A stretch of DNA of 64,000 nucleotides from Pseudohaliea sp964438205. Lineage in GTDB: Bacteria; Pseudomonadota; Gammaproteobacteria; Pseudomonadales; Halieaceae. The DNA lies in the NCBI GenBank assembly GCA_964438205.1, contig CAYTJQ010000005.1, positions 1 through 64,000 of the forward strand, written 5' to 3'. Numbering within the stretch: the first letter of the stretch is position 1; each line of letters opens with the position of its first letter. The notes beneath the pieces are model-generated. The model was given only the letters and a program-made list of their open reading frames with translations. It did not search any database and had not been told where the DNA came from. Both the position numbers and the translations under genes were made by a program. Below are positions 44,760 through 53,120 of this stretch, piece by piece.

Positions 44760-45569
44760 GGCGTCGTCGGGCAGGTAGGAACACCAGTCGCTCCAGCTGC
44801 CCGCGTACAACTGCGCATCGCCGCGCCCGAGGCGGGCCAGGGTGAACAGGTTGATGCAGGCGGAGACGCCGGAGCCGCAGTAACCCACCAGCTGATCCGC
44901 GTCGAGCAGCTCACCCCAGTGGGCGGCGAGAGCCGCGTCGTCCAGCAGCCGGCCGCTGCCGTCGGTGGCATCGCCCCAGAAGCGGTTCTCGGCACCGGGG
45001 ATGTGCCCGGCGACCGGGTCCAGCGTCTCGTTCTCACCGCGGTAGCGGTCCGGGGAGCGGGCATCCACGAGCGTGGCGCCCGCGGCCTGCGCGCTGCGCA
45101 GGTCATCGATGGTAAGCCGGCCGGCGTAGTCGCTCACGACCGGCACCGGGCAGGGTGTTGCGGCGACCGTGCCGGCCTCCGGCTCGCCCCCGGCCGCGAG
45201 CCAGCCGCTGTAGCCGCCGTTGAGCAGTGCCGGCGGCCGGTAGCCGAGGGCGCGCATCATCCACCAGAGGCGCCCGGCGATGGCGAAGCCGCTGTCGTCG
45301 TAGGCGACCACCGGCGTGGCGAGGTCGATACCGCAGCGGGCGAGCGTGGCGGCGAAGTCCGCCGGCATCGGGAGCGGGTGCCGCCCCCCGTGCTCGCCGC
45401 GCGGTGCCGAGAGGTCCCGGTCCAGGTCGAGGTAGCGGGCACCGGGGATATGCCCTGCGAGCCAGGCCTCCCGTCCCGCGTCCGGCCGGGTGAGGTCGAA
45501 ACGGCAGTCGACGATTACCGCCTCACCGCCGCCGACCGCCCCCGGCTCGACCAGGGTTGCGTCCGTCAT
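44757..45569 (-). CDS. sseA: Sulfurtransferase with two rhodanese domains (3-mercaptopyruvate type)
   Basis: The 270-residue protein has an inactive N-terminal rhodanese domain (residues about 1-125) and an active C-terminal one (about 140-270). The catalytic loop is CGSGVSA near residue 227; CGSGV is typical of mercaptopyruvate sulfurtransferases, whereas thiosulfate enzymes read CRKGVT. It transfers sulfane sulfur in the cytosol. ATG 45569 is the natural start, preceded by GGAGG. SseA is the closest name. Confidence 0.88.
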   Translation of the reverse strand: MTDATLVEPGAVGGGEAVIVDCRFDLTRPDAGREAWLAGHIPGARYLDLDRDLSAPRGEHGGRHPLPMPADFAATLARCGIDLATPVVAYDDSGFAIAGRLWWMMRALGYRPPALLNGGYSGWLAAGGEPEAGTVAATPCPVPVVSDYAGRLTIDDLRSAQAAGATLVDARSPDRYRGENETLDPVAGHIPGAENRFWGDATDGSGRLLDDAALAAHWGELLDADQLVGYCGSGVSACINLFTLARLGRGDAQLYAGSWSDWCSYLPDDA

Positions 45570-45638
45570 CGGAGCCTCCTGTGCGCTGGGCGCTTTCGGG
45601 AAAGTTGACTAGAATTCTGCCATACGAAAGGAGAAAGC

Positions 45639-46142
45639 GTGGTCAGCAGCGAGCGCTCAACGTCCGGCCTGCGCATCGTCGCGCGGCCCAACCACTCGTC
45701 GACCTGGCAGGCGAACCAGCTCGTGCTGCTGGCACTCGCGGTGCCTTCGCTCGGCGTCGGCGTCATCCTGGCCCTCTACGGTGCCTGGCTCGTGCTGCCC
45801 TTCGCCGGCCTGGAACTCTCCGCCCTCGGCTGGGCGCTCTACCGCGTCAACCGCAAGCTGCAGTTCCGACAGGTGATTACCCTGAGCGAGCGGGACGTGT
45901 GCATCGATGAAGGACGCACGGCGCCGGTGCGCTCCTGGCGCCTGGCCCGGCAGGGAACCGCGCTCGCCGTCACGCCGGAGCAGCACCCCTGGGAAGGGCC
46001 CCGGCTGGCCGTCTACAGCCCGGACCACCGCGTGCCCGTCGGCGACTTCCTCAATCGGGATGACGCGCTGTCGCTGCTTGGCCTGCTGCGCGGGGAAATC
46101 CGCGTGGGCACGAGCAGCCCGCAGGCACAGCGTCGCCTGTAG
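45639..46142 (+). CDS. DUF2244 family membrane protein
   Basis: The 167-residue protein has two adjacent membrane helices (about residues 27-65) with WANQLVLLALAVPSLGVGV and a following beta-rich cytoplasmic domain. RPNHSSTW before the first helix is typical of DUF2244. It begins at GTG 45639 after AAAGGAGAAA. Function is unknown. A TTGACTAGAAT stretch at 45604-45615 may be part of its promoter. Confidence 0.82.
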   Translation: MVSSERSTSGLRIVARPNHSSTWQANQLVLLALAVPSLGVGVILALYGAWLVLPFAGLELSALGWALYRVNRKLQFRQVITLSERDVCIDEGRTAPVRSWRLARQGTALAVTPEQHPWEGPRLAVYSPDHRVPVGDFLNRDDALSLLGLLRGEIRVGTSSPQAQRRL

Positions 46143-46159
46143 GCGCGCGGGGCGCCGCC

Positions 46160-46459
46160 TCAGCCGCCGATGTCGTTGGCCATCTTGCCGCGGCGCTGCC
46201 ACTCGCGGGTACTGTTGGAGCCGCCTTCCTGCATCGCCGCGCGCCTGGCTTCCCACTGCTCTTCGGTCATGCAGACTTTCTCGGTAAAGCGCGTCCCCGT
46301 CGTCTTGACCCGCTCGCAGACCAGCTCGGGCTTCTCCCCGCTGGCGGCGACCTGGTCGCTCGCGGCGGCCGCGTCGGCCTCGGCAGTCGAGTGGCTGGCG
46401 CAGCCGCTGATCGCTGCGGCGCAGGCCGCGGCCGCGGCCAGGAACATTGGATTACGCAT
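46160..46459 (-). CDS. Small putative lipoprotein
   Basis: The 99-residue protein has a lipoprotein signal: an Ala-rich hydrophobic segment ending in ISGC at about residue 20, where Cys would be lipidated. Asp/Ala-rich and then Cys-containing segments follow (ELVCERVKTTGTRFTEKVCM), the two further Cys possibly forming a disulfide, and the end is Gly/Ser/Arg-rich. No family name was recognised, though the CxxxxxTGTRxxxKVC pattern is seen in small gammaproteobacterial lipoproteins. ATG 46459 fits the signal; earlier starts add a basic leader. Confidence 0.7.
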   Translation of the reverse strand: MRNPMFLAAAAACAAAISGCASHSTAEADAAAASDQVAASGEKPELVCERVKTTGTRFTEKVCMTEEQWEARRAAMQEGGSNSTREWQRRGKMANDIGG

Positions 46460-46589
46460 GGCACGAGGCCCCCTCTTGTTCATGTATTGCCGCAGTCTGC
46501 CAGATCGCCCGGCGCGAGGACACACTACCGTTCAGCCCAGCGTTCACCCCACCTTGCATCCCACCGTACACCGGGGCCTCCCGCCGCCG

Positions 46590-46595
46590 TATAAT
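46590..46595 (+). promoter_or_regulatory. Probable -10 element for rimO
   Basis: A perfect TATAAT stands 72 bases before the first mini-ORF and 156 before rimO, in a GC-rich context. The best -35 candidate (TACACC at 17 bases) is poor. A transcript from here would include the whole mini-ORF array. Confidence 0.5.
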
Positions 46596-46666
46596 CGCGG
46601 CTTCGTCCCGTGCCGGAGCCGCGGCCTGCGCCACGCCACCCGGCAACCCGCTGTGAGGAATCCGCC

Positions 46667-46750
46667 ATGGGCAACACGCTATGAGCAATACGCTATGAGC
46701 ACTACGCTATGAGCAACCCGTCATGAACAACCCCTCATGAACAACCTCTC
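46667..46750 (+). repeat. Six tandem 14-bp repeats forming a relay of five-codon mini-ORFs into rimO
   Basis: Starts lie at 46667, 46681, 46695, 46709, 46723 and 46737, and the seventh ATG at 46751 is rimO. The units read ATGGGCAACACGCT, ATGAGCAATACGCT, ATGAGCACTACGCT, ATGAGCAACCCGTC, ATGAACAACCCCTC and ATGAACAACCTCTC. Each codes Met plus four residues (MGNTL, MSNTL, MSTTL, MSNPS, MNNPS, MNNLS), then TGA, and each TGA overlaps the next ATG as ATGA. The later units match the first bases of rimO (ATGAACAAC), so the array probably arose by duplication of the rimO start. GAGGA at 46655-46659 is well placed for the first ATG only. Confidence 0.85.
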
Positions 46751-48064
46751 ATGAACAACAAGGTCGGCTTCATCAGCCTCGGCTGCCCCAAGGCGCTGGT
46801 GGACTCGGAGCGCATCCTCACCCAGCTCAAGCTGGACGGCTACGACATCGTGCCGACCTACGAGGATGCGGACGTGGTCGTGGTCAACACCTGCGGCTTC
46901 ATCGACAGCGCCAAGCAGGAGTCCCTGGATGCCATCAGCGAGGCGGTGACGGAGAACGGCCGGGTCATCGTCACCGGCTGCATGGGTCGCGGCGAGGATG
47001 CCGAGCGGATCCGGGAAGCCAACCCCTCGGTGCTCTCGGTGACCGGCCCGGCCGCCTACGAGGAGGTGGTGGGCGCCGTGCACGAGTTTGTCCCGCCGGC
47101 CGCCGAGCGGGACCCTTTCATCGACCTCGTTCCCGGTACGGGCCTGCGCCTCACGCCCCGGCACTACGCGTACCTGAAGATCTCCGAGGGCTGCAACCAC
47201 CGCTGCCGCTTCTGCATCATACCGTCGATGCGCGGCGACCTGGTGAGCCGGCCGATCGGCGACGTCATGGCCGAGGCCGAGGGCCTCGTGCGCAGCGGCG
47301 CGCGGGAACTGCTGGTGATTTCCCAGGACACCAGTGCCTACGGCGTCGACCTCAAGTACCGCACGGGATTCTGGGAAGGACGGCCCCTGAAAAGCAACCT
47401 CCAGTCCCTCTGCAGCGCCCTCGGCGACCTCGGTGTGTGGGTGCGGCTGCACTACGTTTACCCCTATCCGCACGTGGACGACATCATCCCGCTCCTGGCC
47501 GAGGGACGCATCCTTCCCTACCTCGACATCCCCTTCCAGCACGGCAGCCCCACGGTACTGAAACGCATGCGCCGCCCCGCGGCGGCGGAGAAGGTCCTCG
47601 GCCGCATCGCCGCCTGGCGCAGCGCCGTGCCCGACCTGACGCTGCGCAGCACCTTCATCGTCGGCTTCCCCGGCGAGACCGAGGCCGAGTTCGAGGAACT
47701 CCTCGCCTTCCTGCGCGAGGCGCGCCTCGACCGCGTCGGCTGCTTCCAGTACTCCCCGGTCGCCGGTGCCGCCGCCAACGACCTGCCGGACCCGGTGCCG
47801 GCGGCGGTGAAGGAGGAACGCTGGGCGCGTTTCATGGCAGTGCAGCAGGCCATCAGCGCGGAGAAACAGCAGGCGAAGGTCGGCCAGTGGATCGAGGTGC
47901 TCATCGACGAGGTGGACGAGAACGGCGCCGTGGGACGCTCCCGGGGCGATGCGCCGGAAATCGACGGCCGCGTGTTCCTCGACGGTATCACGGATCTCTC
48001 CCCCGGGGACCTCGTCGAGGCGCAGGTCACGGCGGCAGACGCCTACGACCTCCGGGCCGGCTGA
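46751..48064 (+). CDS. rimO: Ribosomal protein S12 methylthiotransferase
   Basis: The 437-residue radical-SAM enzyme adds a methylthio group to Asp89 of S12. The N-terminal UPF0004 domain has three cluster cysteines (Cys12 in SLGCPKA, NTCGF, TGCMGR), the radical-SAM loop is CNHRCRFC near residue 145, and a TRAM domain closes the protein (about 370-437). YLDIPFQHGSP is also conserved. ATG 46751 gives the normal family start. It has no ribosome-binding site of its own and is entered through the upstream mini-ORF chain. rsmE follows 27 bases later. Confidence 0.96.
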   Translation: MNNKVGFISLGCPKALVDSERILTQLKLDGYDIVPTYEDADVVVVNTCGFIDSAKQESLDAISEAVTENGRVIVTGCMGRGEDAERIREANPSVLSVTGPAAYEEVVGAVHEFVPPAAERDPFIDLVPGTGLRLTPRHYAYLKISEGCNHRCRFCIIPSMRGDLVSRPIGDVMAEAEGLVRSGARELLVISQDTSAYGVDLKYRTGFWEGRPLKSNLQSLCSALGDLGVWVRLHYVYPYPHVDDIIPLLAEGRILPYLDIPFQHGSPTVLKRMRRPAAAEKVLGRIAAWRSAVPDLTLRSTFIVGFPGETEAEFEELLAFLREARLDRVGCFQYSPVAGAAANDLPDPVPAAVKEERWARFMAVQQAISAEKQQAKVGQWIEVLIDEVDENGAVGRSRGDAPEIDGRVFLDGITDLSPGDLVEAQVTAADAYDLRAG

Positions 48065-48091
48065 CACGCCCCGGGGTCACGGTAACGCCCG

Positions 48092-48817
48092 GTGAACCTG
48101 TTGCTCTTTGACGCATCCGAGCGGGAAGGTGACGACCGGGTGCGTATCCGCGGGCCCCGCGCGCGACACCTGCGCGAAGTCTTCGCGGCCGGCCCCGGGC
48201 ACACGCTGCCCGTCGGTGAGATCGGCGGGCGCCTGGGCACGGGAACGGTGCTTGACCTCGACGGCGGCGACGCCCTCCTCGCGGTGACCCTCGAACGTGA
48301 CCCGCCGCCGCGGCTGCCCCTGGTGCTCGTGCTGGCCCTGCCCCGGCCCAAGATGCTCAGGCGGCTGCTGCGCGCCGTCGCCGAGTTCGGCGTCAGCGAC
48401 CTGGTGCTGGTCAACAGCGAGCGCGTCGAGAAGAGCTTCTGGCAGTCCGACCTCCTCGCCGACACGGCGCTGCGCGACTACTGCCTCGCCGGTGCGGCCC
48501 AGGCCCGCGACACCCGGCTGCCGGCCATCGGCCTGCGCCGCCGCTTCCGCCCCTTTGCCGAAGACGAACTCCCGGCACTCTGCGCCGGGCGCCAGGCCCT
48601 GGTCGCCGAACCCGGCGCGACCCTGCCCTGCCCCGCCTCGCCCTCCGGGCCCCAGCTGCTCGCCATCGGCCCCGAGGCCGGGTTCAACGCCTTCGAGGTC
48701 GGGCTGCTCGAGGCAGCGGGCTGCACGCCCGTCTCCCTGGGCCCGCGCACCCTTCGCGTGGAGACGGCGCTGGTCGCTGCGCTCGGCCGCCTCGGCGCCC
48801 CCGGCGGCAGCGCCTGA
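48092..48817 (+). CDS. rsmE: 16S rRNA (uracil1498-N3)-methyltransferase
   Basis: The 241-residue SPOUT methyltransferase has an N-terminal PUA-like domain (residues about 1-70, RGPRARHLREVFAAGPG) and a knotted SAM domain. LAIGPEAGFNAFEV near 187 and SLGPRTLRVETALVAALG near 217 are the SPOUT motifs. The start is GTG 48092. It follows rimO, so two ribosome-modifying genes share an operon. Confidence 0.94.
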   Translation: MNLLLFDASEREGDDRVRIRGPRARHLREVFAAGPGHTLPVGEIGGRLGTGTVLDLDGGDALLAVTLERDPPPRLPLVLVLALPRPKMLRRLLRAVAEFGVSDLVLVNSERVEKSFWQSDLLADTALRDYCLAGAAQARDTRLPAIGLRRRFRPFAEDELPALCAGRQALVAEPGATLPCPASPSGPQLLAIGPEAGFNAFEVGLLEAAGCTPVSLGPRTLRVETALVAALGRLGAPGGSA

Positions 48818-48946
48818 GCAAGGAACCGTTGACCGGTATCAAGGACAGGGGGCCTCGCGCGCAGTAACGTCACCGGCAACAACCGGCCCGGACCGGCCGG
48901 TGCCTGGCCGAGAAAAGATAACGATCAGACGAGACATGGAATCGAG

Positions 48947-49399
48947 ATGCTGAGTGTTGCAGAGATCATGACCCGCGAGCCCTACACCCTGGGGCCCGAT
49001 GACACGCTGGCGGACGCCCGTCGCCTGATGAACACGCACCATATCCGCCATATCCCGGTGGTGGGCGCCGAGCGCACGATTATCGGCCTCGTCTCACACC
49101 GCGACGTCCTGGCCGCAAGCGACTCGACGCTGGAAAGCCACCGCGGGGACCATGCCGCCGTGCCGCTGTCGGCGGTCATGAGTTCGCCGGTACAGACCGT
49201 GGACGAGCACGCCAGCCTGCGCGGCGTGGCGCTGCACCTGCAGAAGCACCGCATGGGGTGCCTGCCGGTGACCCGCGACGGCGCCCTCGTCGGCATCATC
49301 ACCGACTCGGACTTCGTCGCCATCGCTATCCACCTGATGGAGCAGCTGGAGCTGGTGGAACCCGAGGAAACCCTCGAAGACGTCGACGACGAGTACTAG
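48947..49399 (+). CDS. CBS-domain pair protein
   Basis: The 150-residue protein consists of two CBS domains (about residues 8-60 and 77-128) and an acidic end (EPEETLEDVDDEY). IRHIPVV and MGCLPV are the usual CBS strand signatures. Stand-alone CBS pairs bind adenine nucleotides and act as energy sensors; the partner is unknown. ATG 48947 follows a 129-base spacer after rsmE. Confidence 0.88.
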   Translation: MLSVAEIMTREPYTLGPDDTLADARRLMNTHHIRHIPVVGAERTIIGLVSHRDVLAASDSTLESHRGDHAAVPLSAVMSSPVQTVDEHASLRGVALHLQKHRMGCLPVTRDGALVGIITDSDFVAIAIHLMEQLELVEPEETLEDVDDEY

Positions 49400-49440
49400 G
49401 CGCCCGCCAGTGCCAGGGGCCTGCGAGGGCCGGCGCCGCC

Positions 49441-50103
49441 TCAGCCGGCGACGTCCAGCCCCACCGGGCAACTCACGCCCGTGCCGCCGAGACCGCAGTA
49501 GCCCCCGGGATTCTTCGCCAGGTATTGCTGGTGGTAGTCCTCCGCATAGTAGAAGGGACCCGCCGCGGCGACCTCGGTGGTGATCTCGCCGTGCCCGGCG
49601 GCGGTGAGCGCCGCCTGGTACTGCGCCCGGGAAGCCTCCGCCGCCTGCTGCTGCACCGCGGTCGTGGTGTAGATCGCCGAGCGGTACTGGGTGCCGATGT
49701 CGTTGCCCTGGCGCATGCCCTGGGTCGGGTCGTGCCCCTCCCAGAACAGCTTCAATACCGCGTCGAAGGACAGCACCGCCGGGTCGTACACGACCAGCAC
49801 CGCTTCCGTGTGGCCGGTCCTGCCGGAGCAGACCTCGCGGTAGCCCGGGTTCGGCGTGTGGCCGCCGGCGTAGCCGACGGCCGTGGTGTACACGCCCGGC
49901 TGCTCCCAGAAGCGGCGCTCGGCGCCCCAGAAACAGCCCATGCCCACCACCACCTGCTCCAGCGGCGCCGGGAAGGGCCCCTTGAGCGGCGTCGCCAGGA
50001 CTGCGTGGCGCTCGGGGACCGCCATCGGCTCGTCGCGCCCGGGAAGGGCCTCCCCGGCCGAGGGCAGGGCGTGCTTCTTGCGGATGGAAAACAGGCTGGC
50101 CAT
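49441..50103 (-). CDS. msrA: Peptide methionine (S)-S-oxide reductase
   Basis: The 220-residue enzyme repairs oxidised methionine. GMGCFWGAERRFW has the catalytic Cys near residue 60; YAGGHTPNPGYREVCSGRTGHTEAV and GTQYRSAIY follow the family, and two Cys near the end (YCGLGGTGVSCP) would recycle the active site. The N-terminal extension (about 45 residues) is not part of the core and could be a start artefact, but ATG 50103 has GAGGAGG just upstream. No msrB gene is nearby. Confidence 0.95.
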   Translation of the reverse strand: MASLFSIRKKHALPSAGEALPGRDEPMAVPERHAVLATPLKGPFPAPLEQVVVGMGCFWGAERRFWEQPGVYTTAVGYAGGHTPNPGYREVCSGRTGHTEAVLVVYDPAVLSFDAVLKLFWEGHDPTQGMRQGNDIGTQYRSAIYTTTAVQQQAAEASRAQYQAALTAAGHGEITTEVAAAGPFYYAEDYHQQYLAKNPGGYCGLGGTGVSCPVGLDVAG

Positions 50104-50318
50104 GGGGTGCCTCCTCGCTGGACTCGTTGCATGCTCGTGCGGCATGCCGGTGCCGCATGCCCGCGATACATGCCATTGCTGGTGCGGGCCCTTGCGCGGC
50201 AGCATTGCCCGCCGCCGGGCCCGCGTTCCGCGCCCCCCCAAGTGTAGCGCGCTTGCGCCCGCCTTGGAGCCACCGGGCCCCGGCGCTAAGATCAGTCCAT
50301 GAGACCGAGGTCACGACC

Positions 50319-51005
50319 ATGAGCCGCCCTCCCGCCAAGTCTGCCAGCCGCGGCGAGATCGCCCGCTTCCTCGACAAGCGGCGCAACCTCCAGGCCTTCG
50401 CCGAGCGCAGCCCGCGGCTGCTGTTCGCTATCGACGCCACAGCGAGCCGCCAGCCCACCTGGGACCTCGCCTGCGAGCTGCAGGGGGAGATGTTCCTGGC
50501 GACGGAACGCCTGGCGAGCCTGTCGGTGCAGCTGTGCTACTACCGCGGCCTGGGCGAGTTCGAGGCCACGGCCTGGTGCGGCAGCGCCAGCGCCCTCGCA
50601 CAGTCCATGAGCCGGGTGCAGTGTGCGGCAGGCCGGACCCAGCTCACCCGCGTCCTGCGCCACGCGCTCGCGGAGCATGCCCGCCAGCCGGTACGCGCGG
50701 TGGTGTTCATCGGAGACGCCATGGAGGAAGACGCCGGCCGCCTCGCCGGGCTCGCGGGGGAGTGCCGCCTCAAACGCCTGCCGCTGTTCCTGTTCCAGGA
50801 AGGGGGGCAGCCCGCCGTGACCGCCTGCTTCGAGCAGCTCGCCCGCCTGAGCGGCGGCGCCCGCCTCGACTTCGATCGCGCCAGCGCCGACCGCCTGGCC
50901 GGCCTTCTCGGCGCCGTGGCCCGCTACGCCGCCGGTGGCCGCGAGGCGCTGGAGAATAGCGCCTCGGACGGTGCTAGACTCCTGCTCGAAAAGCTAGGCC
51001 CCTGA
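50319..51005 (+). CDS. VWA-like domain protein
   Basis: The 228-residue protein has a von Willebrand A-type fold: LLFAIDATAS near residue 43 supplies a MIDAS-like D-A-T-A-S, a Thr follows in GRTQLTRVL near 107, and an acidic pair follows in VVFIGDAMEED near 130. The metal site is therefore a variant of DxSxS. No signal peptide or membrane helix is seen, so it is cytosolic. The J-domain membrane protein starts 7 bases later, which suggests a functional pair. Role unknown. Confidence 0.78.
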   Translation: MSRPPAKSASRGEIARFLDKRRNLQAFAERSPRLLFAIDATASRQPTWDLACELQGEMFLATERLASLSVQLCYYRGLGEFEATAWCGSASALAQSMSRVQCAAGRTQLTRVLRHALAEHARQPVRAVVFIGDAMEEDAGRLAGLAGECRLKRLPLFLFQEGGQPAVTACFEQLARLSGGARLDFDRASADRLAGLLGAVARYAAGGREALENSASDGARLLLEKLGP

Positions 51006-51012
51006 GGTTCCC

Positions 51013-51738
51013 GTGCCCCGACTCCTGTTGCTCCTGGCCGTGCTCGCCACGGCCTACCTGCTCTATCGCCGGGTGCAGGCCCTGCCGCCGCACAAGCGGC
51101 GCGGTGAGATGCTGCGCATCGCCGCGGGCGTTGCAGTGGTCGCCGTGGTGCTGCTGACCCTCGCCGGGAAGATGCACTGGGTAGGGGCGGCCCTGACCGG
51201 CCTGCTGGTGGCCGCGCGGCAGGCCCTGCCGCTACTCCTGCGCCTGTTCCCGGTGCTCGCCCACTGGCGGCAGCAGTCCGCGGGGGCGCAAGCGGCCGGC
51301 GGCGGGCAGTCCACCGTGAAGACGCGGACACTCGCCATGCACCTGGACCACGACAGCGGTGCGCTTTCCGGCGAAGTCCTCGCCGGCCCCTGGCAGGACT
51401 GGCGTCTCGACGAAATGGACCGCCCGCAGCTCGCCGAGCTGCGCCGGTGGTGCGGCGCGGAAGACCCGGAGGCCGTGCAGCTCCTCGACAGCTACCTCGA
51501 GCAGCGTTTTCCCGGCGAGGCGCCCGGCGACGGCGGCGACGCGGCACCGGGGGCACAGAACGACGGCGGCATGACGCGCAGCGAGGCGCTGGCGGTCCTC
51601 GGCCTCGGCGAGAACGCGGGCCGGGAAGACATCATCGCGGCCCACCGACGCCTGATGCAGAAGCTGCACCCGGACCGCGGCGGCAACGACTACCTGGCGG
51701 CGAAGGTGAACGAGGCGAAGGACCTGCTGCTGCGCTAG
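51013..51738 (+). CDS. Membrane-anchored J-domain protein with C-terminal Pam18-like J domain
   Basis: The 241-residue protein has two or three N-terminal hydrophobic segments (about residues 2-18, 36-52 and 55-75), a mid region, and a C-terminal J domain (about 182-241) with the HPD motif in LMQKLHPDRGGNDYLAAKVNEAKD. The placing of the J domain at the very end after membrane helices resembles mitochondrial Pam18/Tim14 and DNAJC15. It should stimulate a DnaK-type chaperone at the membrane. The start is GTG 51013, in the same operon as the VWA-like gene. Confidence 0.85.
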   Translation: MPRLLLLLAVLATAYLLYRRVQALPPHKRRGEMLRIAAGVAVVAVVLLTLAGKMHWVGAALTGLLVAARQALPLLLRLFPVLAHWRQQSAGAQAAGGGQSTVKTRTLAMHLDHDSGALSGEVLAGPWQDWRLDEMDRPQLAELRRWCGAEDPEAVQLLDSYLEQRFPGEAPGDGGDAAPGAQNDGGMTRSEALAVLGLGENAGREDIIAAHRRLMQKLHPDRGGNDYLAAKVNEAKDLLLR

Positions 51739-51872
51739 CCCCTGGCCGCATTCACCCACTGGCAGCGTTCACCCCGTAGCTGCGTTAGCCCTGCCGCTGC
51801 GTTAGCATAGCGATCCAGCCAGCAAATTCAGACAGCAGATTCTTCAGACAGCGAGGGAGTCAGGCGGGCGTC

Positions 51873-52112
51873 ATGGAGCAGGAGGTCTACGTCATTCGCA
51901 ACCAGCAGGGTGCCTACTGGAGCAAGGGCCGGGAGTGGGTGGACGGTCGCGACCCGCGGCAGGTGGCCCGCTACCGGCACCAGGACGAGGCCGTGAACAC
52001 CCTGGTCGAGCTGAGCGCGAAGAACGTGGAACTGCGCGGACGGATCGAGGCCGCCGCGCTCGGTGAGCGCGGCGAACCGACCCTGGAGCCCGCCCCGGCC
52101 AGTGCCGCCTGA
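51873..52112 (+). CDS. Small conserved-looking hypothetical protein
   Basis: The 79-residue protein is hydrophilic, with YVIRNQQGAYWSKGREWVDG near the start, a helical Glu/Leu/Ala-rich middle (NTLVELSAKNVELRGRIEA) and a Pro/Ala tail. No signal peptide or membrane helix is seen. ATG 51873 follows GGAGTC. I recognise no family by name, but the Trp/Tyr pattern and codon use look genuine. It lies alone between the J-domain gene and htpX. Confidence 0.6.
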   Translation: MEQEVYVIRNQQGAYWSKGREWVDGRDPRQVARYRHQDEAVNTLVELSAKNVELRGRIEAAALGERGEPTLEPAPASAA

Positions 52113-52117
52113 ACACC

Positions 52118-52198
52118 ATGAGACCCTTGAAAACCCGGAAACCCTTGAACCCCGGCCGGCAGCCCCAATCTAAGCCTGTCCCAAAGCCTGTCCAATAG
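52118..52198 (+). CDS. Possible 26-codon leader ORF upstream of htpX
   Basis: ATG 52118 to TAG 52198 gives a basic, Pro-rich peptide with repeated units (RPLK, RKPLN, SKPV, PKPV) and short DNA direct repeats (CCCTTGAA at two places, AAGCCTGTCC twice). It ends 31 bases before the htpX start. No ribosome-binding site is evident, so it may not be translated; it is recorded because repeated short units near gene starts recur in this window. Confidence 0.25.
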   Translation: MRPLKTRKPLNPGRQPQSKPVPKPVQ

Positions 52199-52229
52199 GC
52201 GTTAGCAGCTCTTCGGGAGGAAACCCGTC

Positions 52230-53120
52230 ATGCCCATGCGCATCCTGCTGTTCCTGGCCACCAACCTCGCCGTGCTGGTGCTGGTCGGTACGATCTTCAA
52301 CCTGCTCGGCTTCCAGGGCATCCTCGCCGCCAATGGCGTGGACCTGAACCTGCAGGCCCTGCTCGTCTTCTGCGGTCTCTTCGGCATGGGCGGCGCCTTC
52401 ATCTCGCTGCTGCTGTCGAAGTGGATGGCGAAGCGCGCCACCGGCGCCTACGTGATCGAGCAGCCCCGCAACAGCTCGGAGCAGTGGCTCGTGGCCACCG
52501 TGGGCGAGCTGGCAAAGGACGCGGGCATCGCCATGCCCGAGGTCGCCATTTTCCCGTCGGAGCAGCCGAACGCCTTCGCCACCGGCTGGAACCGCAACGC
52601 GGCCCTGGTCGCGGTGAGCGCCGGCATGCTGCGCCACTTCCCCGAGGACGAGGTGCGCGCGGTCATGGCTCACGAGATCGGCCACGTCGCCAACGGCGAC
52701 ATGGTGACGCTGACGCTCATCCAGGGCGTGGTCAACACCTTCGTCATGTTCTTCGCCCGCATCATCGGCCACACGGTGGACCGGGTGGTCTTCAAGACCG
52801 AGCGCGGCTACGGCATCGGCTACTTCATCGTGACCATTGTCGCCGAGATCGTCCTCGGTATCCTGGCGAGCATGATCGTCGCCCGCTTCTCGCGCTGGCG
52901 CGAGTACCGCGCCGACGCCGCCGGGGCCCGCCTCGCCGGCACGTCCGCCATGGTCGGGGCCCTCGAGCGGCTCCGCGCCGGGCAGCCGAAGCAGGATGAC
53001 CTGCCGGGCGAACTCACTGCCTTCGGCATCAGCGAGGGCTTCAAGGAGGGCGTCATGCGACTGCTGGCCAGCCACCCGCCGCTCGAGGACCGCATCCGCG
53101 CCCTGCGGGGTGGCGCATGA
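52230..53120 (+). CDS. htpX: Membrane zinc metalloprotease HtpX
   Basis: The 296-residue protease degrades misfolded inner-membrane proteins. Two N-terminal helices (about residues 4-24 and 38-58) precede the catalytic HEIGH motif near residue 152; the third zinc ligand Glu is in WREYRADAAG near 228, and two further helices lie between them. NAFATGWNRNAALVAVS near 107 is family-specific. GGGAGGAAA precedes ATG 52230. The stop overlaps the next gene by ATGA. Confidence 0.96.
   Translation: MPMRILLFLATNLAVLVLVGTIFNLLGFQGILAANGVDLNLQALLVFCGLFGMGGAFISLLLSKWMAKRATGAYVIEQPRNSSEQWLVATVGELAKDAGIAMPEVAIFPSEQPNAFATGWNRNAALVAVSAGMLRHFPEDEVRAVMAHEIGHVANGDMVTLTLIQGVVNTFVMFFARIIGHTVDRVVFKTERGYGIGYFIVTIVAEIVLGILASMIVARFSRWREYRADAAGARLAGTSAMVGALERLRAGQPKQDDLPGELTAFGISEGFKEGVMRLLASHPPLEDRIRALRGGA

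Noticed and set aside
50104..50241. Spaced ATG-containing near-repeats upstream of msrA
   Set aside because: GCATGC-like units recur but are irregular, and one frame simply extends msrA; no start-stop relay is formed.
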